DNA from: Ichthyophis bannanicus
Taxonomy: Eukaryota > Chordata > Amphibia > Gymnophiona > Ichthyophiidae
Direction: 5' to 3'
DNA: 64,000 nt
Assembly (NCBI GenBank): GCA_033557465.1
Contig: CM066035.1
Span: 918,354,235-918,418,234 of the forward strand
Position 1 is the first letter of the stretch; each line of letters opens with the position of its first letter. A model generated the notes under the pieces. That model was not told where the DNA came from, searched no databases, and saw only the letters and a program-made list of their open reading frames with translations. The position numbers were made by a program, and so were the translations under genes. This document shows positions 1-10,720 of the stretch, one piece after another.

Positions 1-1
1 C

Positions 2-494
2 AGGGTAGTCCTTAGGACTCATCCAAAGTTCCTCCCAAAGGTTGTCTCCTCTTTCCAACTCAATCAGGAGGTGGTTCTTCCAACATTCTTCCCTAGGCCT
101 CATGCAAGCCAGGCTGAGGCAGTCCTGCATACCCTGGACTGTAGGAGGGCCTTATCCTTCTACCTTGACCGTAGGCAGGGGCATAGAAGGGCTACTCAGC
201 TCTTTGTATCCTTTGACCCCAATATGTTGGGGTTGGCTGTGTCCAAGCGTTCCTTGTCCATCTGGGTGGCTGATTGTATCAACTGGCCTTACAAGGCGGC
301 TGACCTTCCTTTGCAGGGTAGGATCACGGCCCTTCGTGTCAGGGCAATGGCTGCCTCAGCCCTTGGTAGACATCTGCAGGGCTGCAACTTGGTCTTCAAG
401 CCATACTTTTGCGGCCCATTACTGTCTGGAGAGGGAGTCCCGTAGGGACAGTGCTTTTGGCCAGGCAGTACTCCGGAATCTCTTTGAGGTTTAG
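2..494 (+). pseudogene. DIRS tyrosine recombinase, C-terminal half, frameshifted
   Basis: Frame 2 encodes the catalytic half of a DIRS tyrosine recombinase, the enzyme that inserts the circular DNA copy. The first part (about 2-365) matches the same domain in the copy at 31360-32577: both share a stretch reading THPKF followed by EVVLPTFFPRPH. Near 365-372 the frame changes, and frame 3 then gives the conserved end DICRAATWSSSHTFAAHY, which includes the region of the tyrosine nucleophile (FAAHY). The expected HxxR motif is degraded to a form without histidine. One frameshift plus the lost motif make this a pseudogene. The N-terminal half lies left of the window. Confidence 0.8.
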
Positions 495-627
495 GCAACT
501 CCTGCCCTCCTGCCCTCTGTTGGGCTACCGGTAGAGGTTGTGTCCTTGAAAAGCCTTTCTTTGCTGCTGAGACTAGAGGGAGTACTCTTGTTCATCCTGG
601 GTTCCTCGGTAGCCCAGAGCTAGGGAG

Positions 628-730
628 TCACCCATATGTGAGGACTGACTTCCTGCTTGGTCCTGGAGAAAGAGTAGTTAGTCACCTGTAACAGGTGTTC
701 TCCAGGAGCAGCAGGAATCAGTCCTCACAA
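628..730 (+). repeat. DIRS-A internal complementary region
   Basis: The first half (about 629-673) resembles the left terminus of DIRS-A, and the second half (674-729) is the reverse complement of this copy's own right terminus (925-994). In DIRS biology this joint copy of both ends is thought to template completion of the element ends on a circular intermediate. The junction lies near 672-674. Confidence 0.75.
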
Positions 731-829
731 CCCTCCCTCCTCCCCTTGGAGTTGCAGTTGTACATAGTTTATTTTTCATTTTTGTGTGCTGTTCTTAGCT
801 ATGTCATTTGACTGAGGTAAGATGGCACC

Positions 830-994
830 TTTAGGCGGGAAGGGAACCGCGCATGCGTGCCTGCATTCCCAAAGGCTTTCATGGAAAGCTGGGGAAATGC
901 TCCGCTGGGGCTTCATCGGCGCCGATGACACCCATATGTGAGGACTGATTCCTGCTGCTCGTGGAGAACACCTGTTACAGGTGAGTAACTACTC
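830..994 (+). repeat. DIRS-A 3' terminal inverted repeat
   Basis: This terminal repeat carries the hallmark cacccatatgtgaggactga and ends gtgagtaactactc. Inverted equivalents lie at 31000-31150 and 36250-36407 in copy 2. It contains the DIRS-A segment with gcatgcgtgc and aaaggctttcatggaaagc that is shared by all three copies. Confidence 0.75.
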
Positions 995-1222
995 TATTTT
1001 CTCTTTCAGCAGCGTTTCCAATAATTTACTCACCACCGAAGATAAACTAACCGGCCTGTAGTTTTCAACCACATCCTTACTTCTGCTTTTGTGTAAAGGC
1101 ACCACATGAGCCTCTCTCCAGTCCTTTGGCACCACTTCCGACTCCAACGAGGCATTGAAAAGGTCAGTCAGTAGAGCTTCTAGAATGTTTCCAAGTTCCC
1201 TCAGTATTCTAGGGTGTAGACA
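995..1222 (-). pseudogene. CR1-A reverse transcriptase fragment (inverted 5' piece)
   Basis: On the - strand this encodes part of a CR1 reverse transcriptase, with the conserved stretches HPRILRELG, PKDWREAHVVPLHK and ENYRPVSL. The same segment is present in the larger CR1-A at 48500-48720 on +. It begins directly at the DIRS-A terminus and is joined at its other end to a + strand CR1 3' tail, so it appears to be half of a 5'-inverted insertion. It is an internal fragment with no intact domain. Confidence 0.8.
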
Positions 1223-1258
1223 GGCCATGTAGTCTTTCTGCCATCATGTTTCTATTAT
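1223..1258 (+). mobile_element. CR1-A 3' terminal tail
   Basis: About 36 bp match the last bases of CR1-A (compare 50160-50205): the block around ggccatgt-gtctttctgccatcatgtttctat. It directly follows the inverted RT segment, so the two together look like one insertion made by twin priming. Confidence 0.65.
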
Positions 1259-1288
1259 CTAGACAAATCTGACCAACATACACTAATC

Positions 1289-1425
1289 CCTGCCACTTTC
1301 ACATCACAGCTGGATCACTGCAGCTTCATCTACTCTGGGTTTAGACATCAAACATCTGCGAACCATCCAGAACACTGCTACCTGTTGGATTGTATTATCC
1401 CCTTGCTCTTTAATAATCACTGACT
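1289..1425 (+). pseudogene. L2-like LINE fragment
   Basis: Across a frameshift the + strand gives LDHCSFIYSGF and then QNTATCW, which resembles the post-RT segment of L2 LINEs (LDYCNSLY...QNTAAR). The fragment is short and degraded, so the assignment is tentative. Confidence 0.45.
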
Positions 1426-1960
1426 TCTGTATAAGTCTCTGGTGCAACCTCATTTGGAGTATTGTGTGCAATTCTGGAGACCATCTTCAAAAGGATATAA
1501 ACAGGTTGGAGTCGGTGCAGAGGGTGCTACTAAAATGGTTAATGGTCTTCATTATAAACCATATGAGGACAGACTTAAGGATTTTAATATGTATACTTTA
1601 GAGGAAAGGCGTGATAGAGTTGATAAGATTGAGACTTTTAAATACCTCCATGACATAAATGCACAGGAGGAGAGCCTCTTTTGATTGAAAGCAAGCTCTA
1701 ATATGGGGGACGTAAGATGAGGGTGAAAGGAGATAGACTCAGGAGCAATATGCGGAAATATTTTTTTATGGAAAGAGTGGTAGATGTGTGGAATAGTCTC
1801 CCAGTGGAGGTGGTAGAGACGAGGACAGTATCTGAATTTAAAAAATGATGGAACAAACACAAAGGATCTCTAAAGGAAAAAATGTTGATATGGAAGGGCA
1901 GACTAGATAGGCCATGTGGTCTTTTTCTGCCATCATGTTTCTATGTTTCTGTTTTTCCAG
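1426..1960 (+). pseudogene. CR1-A LINE, 3' end
   Basis: This is the C-terminal part of CR1 ORF2 plus the 3' untranslated tail, closely parallel to 49668-50205. Readable blocks include the region after RT (LEYCVQFWRP, LHYKPYEDRLKD, MYTLEERRDRVD) and a CR1 end in which a catgtttctatgtttct octamer-like tail replaces poly(A). Stops at about 1682 and 1846 and small deletions break the frame. No target-site duplication is evident, which is normal for CR1. Confidence 0.85.
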
Positions 1961-4680
1961 TAATTTTTCATTTGTTATAAAAATTTTCTTCTAACACACA
2001 AAGTGCTAAAATTAGGAATACTATCTTAGCTATACTCCATTTCTCTTCCTGCTCATTAAACTCAGTTCACAAAGATTTTCTATCCATCCCGTAGACTCAC
2101 ATGCGAGATGAGAGTCTACAAGGCAACTGGCCTTCTCCATTGCCCCTTCACTACAGAGCTCTCCACCTGTGCATCTTCGCAGAGAACCTTCATGTAAAAA
2201 GTTTAAAGTGGGCCTAAAGGTGCAGCTTTTTCCAATGGCATTCAGTACCTAATGTGATTGTGTCTACAGCATGGCTCACTGGAGGGTGAAGGGGAAATGG
2301 GTGAATGCCAGTGAATCTCATATTCTTCTGCAAATCTTCTCTATGTTCTAACTACTCTCCTGCCCTATTATATTTTTATTTCCTTTCTAATTCTTACTTT
2401 TAGCATTTGTTTTACAAAGAAACAAACACCCTTCTGACCTCCCTACTTCTTAGGCCTCCCTTCCCCCAAGCTTAACTGGCAAACTACTCCTGTGACTGTA
2501 TCTTACAAGCTCCAGAAATCAGCTGCCTTTGAGACAATGCAAGTATCTAGAAAAGCCCTAGCGGTAAATATAAGAAATTGAGATCACACCCAAGATAACC
2601 TTGGCTTGAGTGTGAGGTTCATTCTTGTCATGGCATGTGTAAAACAAGATCTTCTACAGCCACTCAATCCAGGTAGAACTCAGCAATGTATCCCAGCATA
2701 AACATAGAAGAGACACTGACTAATGTGCATGTGTAAAACAAACCCATTTGAAGACACCATCCCAAGAAAAACCTTTTCATCTATCGGTTATTAGTTTCTC
2801 CATAATTCTGGGCTTGGTATGTACCCAAAGAAATCTTGTTCCTCTTTTGCTAGTGATCCAAACACCTGCAGAGCAGTCGAGCAGACACAGTGACTCCATT
2901 AAGGACAGTCAAGGGAGCATTGCACCTGGAAAAAAGCCCTGAATCATTCATGGAGAAAATAACTTCCAGTGCTGACATTCTTTTCTCCTTTCGAGGTCGT
3001 AATAAAGAGTCTGCAGGTTGAAACGCACAAAGCTTTCTCAGCTTAGCACGGCATCACCACCCACTGTTCTGTACCTAGGCAGAAGCCACGGTGAAGATCA
3101 GGGACTTCGAAAGAAGCAGATTCCTACTGACTGGCAACAGCATGGATAAACTCCAGCTGTGATTCCACATCTGTGCAATATAGAGAAGCCCATGGGTAAT
3201 TGGGTTTGTGAGCATTTCCTCTCCAATTAATCTAGGATGTGACTTTGTGGCAAGTGAGCAGTGCTAGCTGGAAGGGCGGAGGCAGAGAGCAGGGACTTGT
3301 CTCAGAGATTTAATAGCCGATTAAGGAAGCTTCTGTTCAGCCATGAAATGCAGGATGTGATGTGATAGTATTGGTGTATCCTCCTAGCGTTGGAGTAATG
3401 ATTTGCTTAATCATATGGGTTAGCTATTATTTTGTAGGGCAGAAGTGTTTGCTGTGAAAAGCCGTTTTATTTTGTTTCACCAGGCCTACCAGAGTTTAAT
3501 GTCTTCTAGAAGCTGCCAGGTGTACACTGGATCTCAGGAGATGTCTGCCTTTTGTCTGTTCTCCCAGTCACACTGAAACATAATCCTTTTTCTGGCTACA
3601 AATTTTAACTATTCTCTTTATTTAATTGTAATATTTATTGTCACAGCAATGTACAAAATCAATCGTGTGGGTTATCTGTTGCTTGACTTAAAGAGCTTAC
3701 GGGGAAGTTAACCGATGTGCTGAAGGTCACAGGGTTAGATGAAGAAATCAGTCAGGGGATCGAGGTTAGCAGTGCTAAACCTTCTATACTGTCAGACAAT
3801 TTGATTTTTTTAGAGTCGAAAAATCCAGTGGTGTAAAAGCTGCAGTGAACAGGGCAGAGAACCTTGTGTGCTTCCCAGAGCACAAGCTGCCTATCACGGG
3901 GGCAGCATTCATGTACAGGCAAACCAGGCACAGGCCTAGGGTCCAAAGTTAAGAGAGCTCACTGCAGACCTGCCAAGTCTCCAACATGATAGGTTTGTCA
4001 ACTTTTTCAAAGTGAAAAATTTCTCCCCTGCCCCACCCCTAACAAATAACTGTAATGATGCTGGCAGTGCAGGCTTCAGCTCCTGCAGGCCACATCAATG
4101 GAGGGTACGAAAGGTTGCACGCTTCACTCCCATTAAGCCAAAGGCCCTTCCTCAGTCTTCCAACACACACATGTTGCCCCATGCATATGATCAAACACCC
4201 CCCCCAACCCTCCTACACACATGATCCTTAAAACAGAGTACTTCCCCAGTATAGTATGTACACACACACTCTCAGCTGTTCACAAAAGCCCCATCTACAG
4301 AAATCCCCCCAAACTCCAAGGCTGCCAACTCATCCAAGGTCAACTGAACAAGCTTATCTAGTTCTGGTTTTGCCACATAGATTTCTAGCTCCGATTAAGA
4401 GAAATTAACGGGAAGATGAGAACTACAACTCCATATATACAAATGGGACAAAACCAGGACTAGATCACTTATTTCATTAATCTGGGGTGAGCTGGTAATC
4501 CTATGTCCTCACATAATTTCTTCCCTTCAGTGGTCCACAAGACCTCCACTCCAATGGTCACAATTCAAAACCTCGGAGTAGAGAACTATAAAACAGCTGT
4601 GCTTACCTTCAGCAACTCTCCTTGTTCTAGATTCCCTGGCCTGCTTCCAGCCTCTTAGGGGAAGGGGCTCAAACTTGCTG
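1961..4680. other. No gene or classified repeat recognised
   Basis: Open frames here are short and look random. The composition is ordinary, without strong tandem structure. A stretch near 3640-3790 containing gaaggtcacagggttag faintly resembles the core of MIR-like SINEs, but I cannot support the call. Otherwise I see nothing specific. Confidence 0.5.
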
Positions 4681-5635
4681 ACTGTCCTCTTCCTGAGGCC
4701 TGGCACCAAGTCAGCCTGCAGCTGTCCTCTCCTGTTGCCTCAATTCTGTGGACCTGGCCAGATTGTTCTATCCAATGCTCCTCTTGTCATATACTTCCTC
4801 CTTCACCTCATAGCACTCACCTTCCCCACCTCTCATCTACTGCTCCCCTTCTGCTTTTATCATCAATCCCTCACCTCTTTTTTCCTTCATATATTATCTT
4901 AGTCCTTACCACCCTTCTTCCTCCTCTTCTACCCTCTGTCTCTCATCTTTCTCCCTTTACACCCTCACCTCTCATCCCTTCCCACTTTCTTCAGCCTCCC
5001 TCTCTTCTTGCCTTCAGTTCAGCAAATTCTTTGTGAGACCCAACCCTCTCTGTGATTTGATATATTCAATCTAGTACTTCTTGTCAAAGGTTTGAGGATT
5101 GCTGCTGTCAGTGAACTACAGCACCTTCACCTGTTCCCCTTCTTGGTCCTCCTTATAATTCCTCCCCCAATACTCCTTTGTCTCATTCATATTTCCTTCC
5201 AAGCCTCACTCATCCCCAGGTTTACTCATCCTCCCCAGTGTTCCTCCAAATCTCACTCATTCATTCACTAGCCTTACTCATTCTTCAGTGCTAACAATAT
5301 CCCACCCTCACTCATCCTTCCTCAAGCCTCATTGATTCTCAAACAATGCTTCCCTACACCTCACTCATCCTCTACCCAACCTCATTTAACTTTTAACTCA
5401 GACTCACTTATCCTCTCCCAGTGCTCCACAGCCTCATCCATCTTCACTACATTTCTCCTCCTAGCATAGCAGCTGTCCTCTTCCCTACTTCTCCCCTACC
5501 CTAGCTGACCTTATCCTTTCCAAGTATTCACCCCCAAGCATCATTCTCCCTCCCAGTAATCCACAATACAGTTTCATTTTGCAGTGCTCCCCAGAGCCTC
5601 ATTTTTCCTATACTCTACCACCACACTTATCTTGT
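4680..5635 (+). repeat. Pyrimidine-rich degenerate minisatellite
   Basis: The + strand is strongly C/T-rich with few purine runs. From about 5200 a degenerate unit of roughly 50-60 bp recurs, built from ctcactcatcctc and cccagtgctcc blocks (for example near 5210, 5270, 5310, 5360, 5410 and 5580). Copies are diverged and vary in spacing. No coding potential is seen. Confidence 0.6.
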
Positions 5636-5740
5636 TGTTGTTAAGTGCCATTGAGTCAGTGCCGATTCATGGCGACCCTTTACATAGTTGTCCTAAACTG
5701 TGTTTGGTCTTCAGTCAAGTGGCTAATTGTTGACAGAATG
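5636..5740 (+). repeat. Short interspersed-repeat fragment
   Basis: It starts with ttgttgttgttaagtgcca and contains gattcatggcgacccttt. This head type recurs in several vertebrate interspersed repeats. I recognise the motif but cannot assign a family. It ends where CR1-B sequence begins. Confidence 0.4.
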
Positions 5741-5744
5741 GCAT

Positions 5745-6888
5745 CCATCGCTGCTATTATTTTATAGAGCAGCTTTTAAACTAGATTATGGGGGAAAGCT
5801 GACAATCGCCCAAGAGCACATGGTTCAGAATGATGTATCCTTGAATAATACTAGCAAAACAAGGAAGTCAGGGCATCCTGATAGAGAGGTTCCAATAAAG
5901 GTAAAAGTAACCCAGGTGCCTTTAAGTAAAAATCAAATAGAGTTGAAAGATTCCAAGTTAACCCTGTCATCAAATAGCCAGGCTGTAAATATTAACAAAA
6001 AAACAAACTTTGAAATGCCTGTATGCAAATTCTAGAAGTCTGAAAAATAAGATGGGAGAGTTAGAATATATAGCAATGAATGAAGGTTAGATATAATTGA
6101 CATTTCAGAGACATGGTAGAAGGCGGATAACCAATGGGGGGGGGGACACTGTGAAACCAGGCTACAAACTATATTGCAATGATAGGGTAGATCATATTAG
6201 TGGAGGGGTGGCTCTATATGTTAAAGAGGGCAGAGTCATACAAGATAAAAGCTTTTCAGGAAACATAATACACTGTAGAATCTATATGGATAGAAATTCC
6301 ATGTAAAAAGGGGAAGGGAATGGCATGGGGGGGGGGGGGTGCATTACCATCCGCTTGGCCAGAATGAACAGACAGATGATGAAATGCTAATAGAAATTAG
6401 GGAAGCTAGCAAAGTTTACCACACAGTAATAATGGGAGATTTCAATTACTCTGGTATTGACTGGGTCAGTGTCACATCAGGACATGCTAGGGAGATAAAG
6501 TTTCTAGATGAAGTAAATGATTGCTTCATGGAGCTGCTGGTTCAGGAACCGACATGTGAGGATGCTATTTTAGACCTAGTGCTCAGTGGAACGCAATATC
6601 TAGTGTAAGAGGGGAACTGCTTGGTAATAGCGATCATAACATGATCACATTTGATTTAATAAATGGAGGGAGGATAGCAAAAAAATGGACTGCGCTAGAA
6701 TTTAACTTTCAAAAAGGAGACTATAATAAAATGAGAAAAATGATTACAAAAAAAACGAAAGAAGCAACTGCAAAGGTTAAGAGTCTACATCAGACCTGGG
6801 TGTTATTTAAAAATATTGTATCGGAAGTCCAGACCAGATGTATTGCATACTTTAAACAAGGTGGAAGGAAGGCCGAATGACAGCCAGC
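5745..6888 (+). pseudogene. CR1-B LINE, 5' part with endonuclease
   Basis: A 3'-truncated CR1 segment. A lysine/asparagine-rich pre-endonuclease stretch (5750-6040) is followed by pieces of the APE-type endonuclease. These are the GGVALYVKEG strand (about 6210), VIMGDFNYSGIDW (about 6430) and the HNMITFDLING block (about 6640), then the linker toward RT ending RCIAYFKQGGRKAE. Stops and frameshifts separate these blocks, and homopolymer G tracts sit at 6136 and 6326. The matching segment on - is at 63704-64000. It ends abruptly at an L2 tail. Confidence 0.8.
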
Positions 6889-9230
6889 ATTTATTTAACA
6901 AGTTTTGTTATACCGTTTTTCTACCAGCCAAAACAGTTTACATAAACTAGATGAGCACAATGAACTGTTAAAATATTAAGAACCTGAAAACTAGAGTAAC
7001 ATGTTGCAACAAACATAATGAATTATAGTCATGTACAAGTATTGGAATTATTCACACAGATGGGGGCGGGACAGAGAAGGGGAGGGCTAGTGTATCAAGT
7101 GGGTAAGTTCAGGGTGGGTGGGAAGGGGAAATTCTTTGCAACTGTGAAACTCGATGCGTATTGCTCTGCTGGGGGTCAATGCCAAAGTGTTCTTGAAAGA
7201 GGTATGTTTTTAAGTTCTTATGGAAGTTTGTGGTTGAGCTGATGCTTCTTAATGTGGGGGGTAGAGAATCCCATAGGGTGGGAGCATATAGCATGAAGGC
7301 TCTAAGTCATTTGCGTTGTTTGCTCTTTTGGATCTGGGTGGGGAAGTTGGAGGCATTGAGTGCTGTTCCTTCTCGGCCTTTTGGTCATAGGAAGATGGAT
7401 CAGGGATAGATCCCCTGTTCTATGTAAAAGCTGGTTGCTGTAATTGTTCTATGTAAACTGTTTTGAATTAATGATAAGGCGGTATAGAAAACCTGTTAAA
7501 TAAATAAATAGATTGGAGGTATTCAGAGGAAAGGTTGTTGAGGGCTTTGCGGATTGTTGTGAGGACCTTGTATTTAATTCTTGAATTGAGGGGCAACCAA
7601 TGGAGGAGTTTGAAAATAAATAAAGAAAGAAATAAAATAAAATAATTGGAAAGACATGGGTTTGCCTGGATGCTTGACAGATGGTATGAGCTGTGGTGTT
7701 TTGTGTAAGTTGTAGTGGAAGGAGAGCTTGCTTAGGGAGGCCTTAATATATGGAGTTGCAGTAGTCGAAAAGTGGGGTGATGGTGGCTTGGCAGACTATA
7801 TGGAACATTTCCATAGTTAGGAGGGGATGGAGGTTTCTCAACGTCCTAAGTTTGTAATAGACAGACCTGGTTACATTCTGGATTTGAGCTTGGAAATTCA
7901 ACTGTTGGTCGAGTATAATACCCAGCTATCTCACATCTGTTTTGACCTGGAAGTCAGAATTGCCAATTCTGATTGATGAGGGGGGGGGATAAACTTAAGG
8001 TCTCTTGTAACATGAAGAATTTCAGTTTTGTTGAGACTGATTGTTAAATTGTGGAGGTGTAGCCATTCGACTATTTCGGTGAAACAGTCTGTGATTTTTG
8101 AGTAGTCAGGGGCAGTCATGGAGAAGGATGTGTAAACCATAATGTCATCAGCAAAGATCAGATGACATAGAGCTTTTGGAGAATTGTGCATAGGGGTTGA
8201 ATATAGATGTTGAAAAGTAGAGAGGAGAGAGATGAACCTTGGGGTACTCCTTAAGTTAGGCTGTAGGGAGATGATCGCTGTGAACCAATTCTTCTTTGTT
8301 GACTTCTATTGGATAGGAAGGAGTGAATCCATTTGAGGGGAGTGCCTTGTAAACCAAAGTGATGGTTGAGGAGGGTTTGATGAGAAACTGTGTTGAAAGC
8401 TGCTGAGATGTCGAGGAAGAGCAAGATGAATCCATGGGTGAGAGACTCTGTACCTTGGATTAATATGTTTATCAGTAAGGTCAGTAAAGTTTCAGCACTG
8501 TGATGAGGATGGAAACCATGTTGGTCAATGAAGTCCTGGAGCTGAGTCTATGGCTTTTTCTAGGATTTTTGCTAAGAAAGGTAAGCTGGCTATAGGTCTG
8601 TATGAGGCAGATGAGCTTGCATCAAGGTTCGTTTTTGTTTTTTAGAAGAGCTCCGATCGATTGATGCTTGTTTGACTGAGGGTGGGATAAAGCCTTGTGT
8701 GAGGGATGTTTGAAGTATGTTTGATATGAATGGTAGAACGTGCACCCTTGTAATTTTTACCCAGGATACAGGGCAGGGAAAGAGGGCGTAGGTAGTAGTG
8801 TTAATGTTGGTGATTATTTCATCAAGCTCAATCAGAGATACAGATCTGAAGGCGGTCCAGGAATGTTTGGTGGTAGTGTCTGTAGTTGATGTGAATAAGG
8901 TAATGTTGTTAGCGAGAGCTGCGTTGTGTTTGGATTGGAGGTAGGCCATCTCTTGAGGTGCAGGTGACTGCTCTGTCAGGGATGAGTGGGATCCTTGGTG
9001 AGCGATTTAACGAAGTTGAAGAGCTCTCGAGGTTTGTTGATGGAGTGTAAAAGAAGATTGTTGTAATATTCCCGTCTGGCCTTTGTGGCAGAGTTACAGT
9101 AATTTCTTAAGTTGACAAGGTAATTGGTTTGGAATTGGTGGCTCTGAGACTTTCTCCATTGACGTTCGATGTGTTGGAGATCACACTTTTGAGTTCTAAG
9201 GGAAGCAGAAAACCATGGTGCATGTATTTG
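6889..9230 (-). pseudogene. L2-like LINE, linker to 3' end
   Basis: The 3' tail is at the left (6889-6960, taaat-type repeat plus a short hairpin tail), so the element reads right to left. Visible pieces are a linker with RPDGNITT and INKPRELFNFVKS (8960-9200), an RT N-terminal block (8590-8949), the RT catalytic LIFADDIMVYTSF (about 8150) with the following NKTEILHV, and the C-terminal LYAPTLWDSLPP...LKTYLFQEHFG (7109-7294). Frameshifts and stops interrupt all of it. A SINE-like insert lies at 7366-7510. Confidence 0.8.
7366..7510 (+). mobile_element. SINE-like insert with an L2-type tail
   Basis: It interrupts the L2 on the opposite strand. The last 60 bp (gtaaactgttttg, ggcggtatag, then taaataaataaata) match the tail of the surrounding L2 in reverse orientation, so it could have been mobilised by L2 machinery. 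The head begins cttctcggccttttgg, identical over 16 nt to the 5' end of U2 snRNA as I remember it. However, alignment to L2 suggests that the first 7-10 bases may belong to the host L2. The left boundary is therefore uncertain and no clear target duplication was found. Confidence 0.5.
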
Positions 9231-10139
9231 TCATTTTTTTGGGAGGTGCTCTTGATGGGGCCAGAGCAGCAGAGGATACAGTGGAGTTCCCCACCCTGAC
9301 CGCAGAAGGTCCACCTCTATATTGCAACTCCAGTAACCTCATTCAGCAACTGGTCTCTGAGGACTATCACTCATTTCCCATCTGCCGGCACTGTGACTCA
9401 TCACGCAGAAGAGCTCTACCATCAGCTCCCTCAGAGTGGTAACCAAGAACATACAGAAAATAAAACAGTCTACCCCTCAAGTAACTTCTGACTATCAACC
9501 CTCAGTAATTCAAACGCTTTATTTCATGTCCTAAAATGCCTCACGCACACCCCTGGTTGACCCTCCTTGGCATCCTCCTCATAATTATTGCCTGGAACTC
9601 AGCATTCTCCCTCAAAAATCATCATATACTTAACCCTAAATCAGCATCGTCAAGCACATGGCACCCATCCAATACACACTTTGACAGAAAATACTGCCAT
9701 CTCATCAGAATCCCACTTGTTTCTACTATTACGCATCTTCCCAGAACCTTAAAAGTTATATACTGAAATAACATTGCTTGTGCCCTAATCAACTCATGAT
9801 CTGCACATAACAAAATACAAATCCTAGAGGAGTACATCATTGAAAAAAATTTGAAACTTGGTTCACAGAAAATGGCAACGTATTACTGAACCAACTCAAC
9901 AGTAGAAGAACCCAGTCCAAAAATGTGGTAATTATAGAAAACCACACTTTATTCAAGAATCACCAACAAGGGGTGCTAAAGCCAAACCCGACATGGCCAT
10001 GTTTCGGCAATGTGTTCCTCAGGGGTATTCTGGCAATCATAGATGATTCAAAATGAACCAAATTCTGTTCCAAATTTCATTTGCACTTCCTCCAGCTCCG
10101 AGCGAATTCCGGAGCATTGACAGTGTACACATGACTTCC
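9231..10139. other. Unclassified intergenic sequence
   Basis: No gene is supported. Near 9960-10025 a stretch with gacatggccatgtttcggc and cctcaggggtatt resembles a motif often found in animal retroelement ends (Penelope-like or LINE 3' regions). I cannot assign it. Confidence 0.4.
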
Positions 10140-10225
10140 ACAATTGCTCCCACACCCCCAACAAAGGAGGAGGCATTTACATACTTACAAACAAAAGCCT
10201 CAACTTCAACAATATTGATTCAGCT
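10140..10225 (+). pseudogene. L2-1 endonuclease, left piece
   Basis: In one frame this gives PNKGGGIYILTNKSLNF, the GGG strand of an L2 APE endonuclease. The frame continues without a break at 23106 once the Gypsy element and one AGCT duplicate are removed. It is the target sequence of the Gypsy insertion. Confidence 0.7.
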
Positions 10226-10720
10226 TGTCACGCCCCAGCACTCTGCCTCAGGCTTAGAGGGGTAGGGTTGCCATTAACTTCTTTAATAAAAGGTTGAATA
10301 AACTATTTTTCCCAGTGATGCCTGCTGGGAGTTGTAGTTTTGGCCTTCTAAGATGAAGTGTAGTCATGAAACCGAAAGTAAAGGCAAATGACAAAATTTA
10401 TTCCCCAAATGCAAACAAAGTCCATGTAGACTGTAACAGGATACTTCTCCATTCATTCGCTCAAGGTTATTTACAACTTAGGCTGGATGAGCTTCACAGT
10501 CATTAATTATATGCAGCTGCTTAGCAATATAACGGATAAAGAAAACACAGCTTCTTCATTCAACAAATTAAAAATATCTTCTTTTTACCTTTGTCTTCAT
10601 TAAGCATTCAAAAGTACATGCAACAAGTATCTTCCCATTAAAAGAGCAAGTTCCTACCTTCAGTTCAGGCTAGGTTTCAATACTCTACTTTTCAGGAGAC
10701 TTTATCTTTTCAGCTATTCT

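Larger units (their letters stand above)
1..994 (+). mobile_element. DIRS-A retrotransposon copy 1, 3' end
   Basis: This is the right-hand end of a DIRS-type element whose left part lies outside the window. In order it holds a tyrosine-recombinase remnant (2-494), an internal complementary region (628-730) and the 3' terminal repeat, ending in gtgagtaactactc at 981-994. The same termini occur in the copies at 31000-36407 and from 41276. DIRS elements integrate with a tyrosine recombinase instead of a DDE integrase and make no target-site duplication. CR1 sequence starts immediately after 994. Confidence 0.85.

Noticed and set aside
3640..3790. MIR-like SINE core
   Set aside because: Only a short stretch around aaggtcacaggg resembles it; no box A/B or tail could be placed.
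5300..5600. CRISPR-like array
   Set aside because: Spacing and repeats are irregular and diverged, and the setting is a vertebrate genome; this is a degenerate minisatellite.
9215..9766. Two + strand frames of about 75 codons as possible small genes
   Set aside because: No start context, domain, splice pattern or homology that I recognise.
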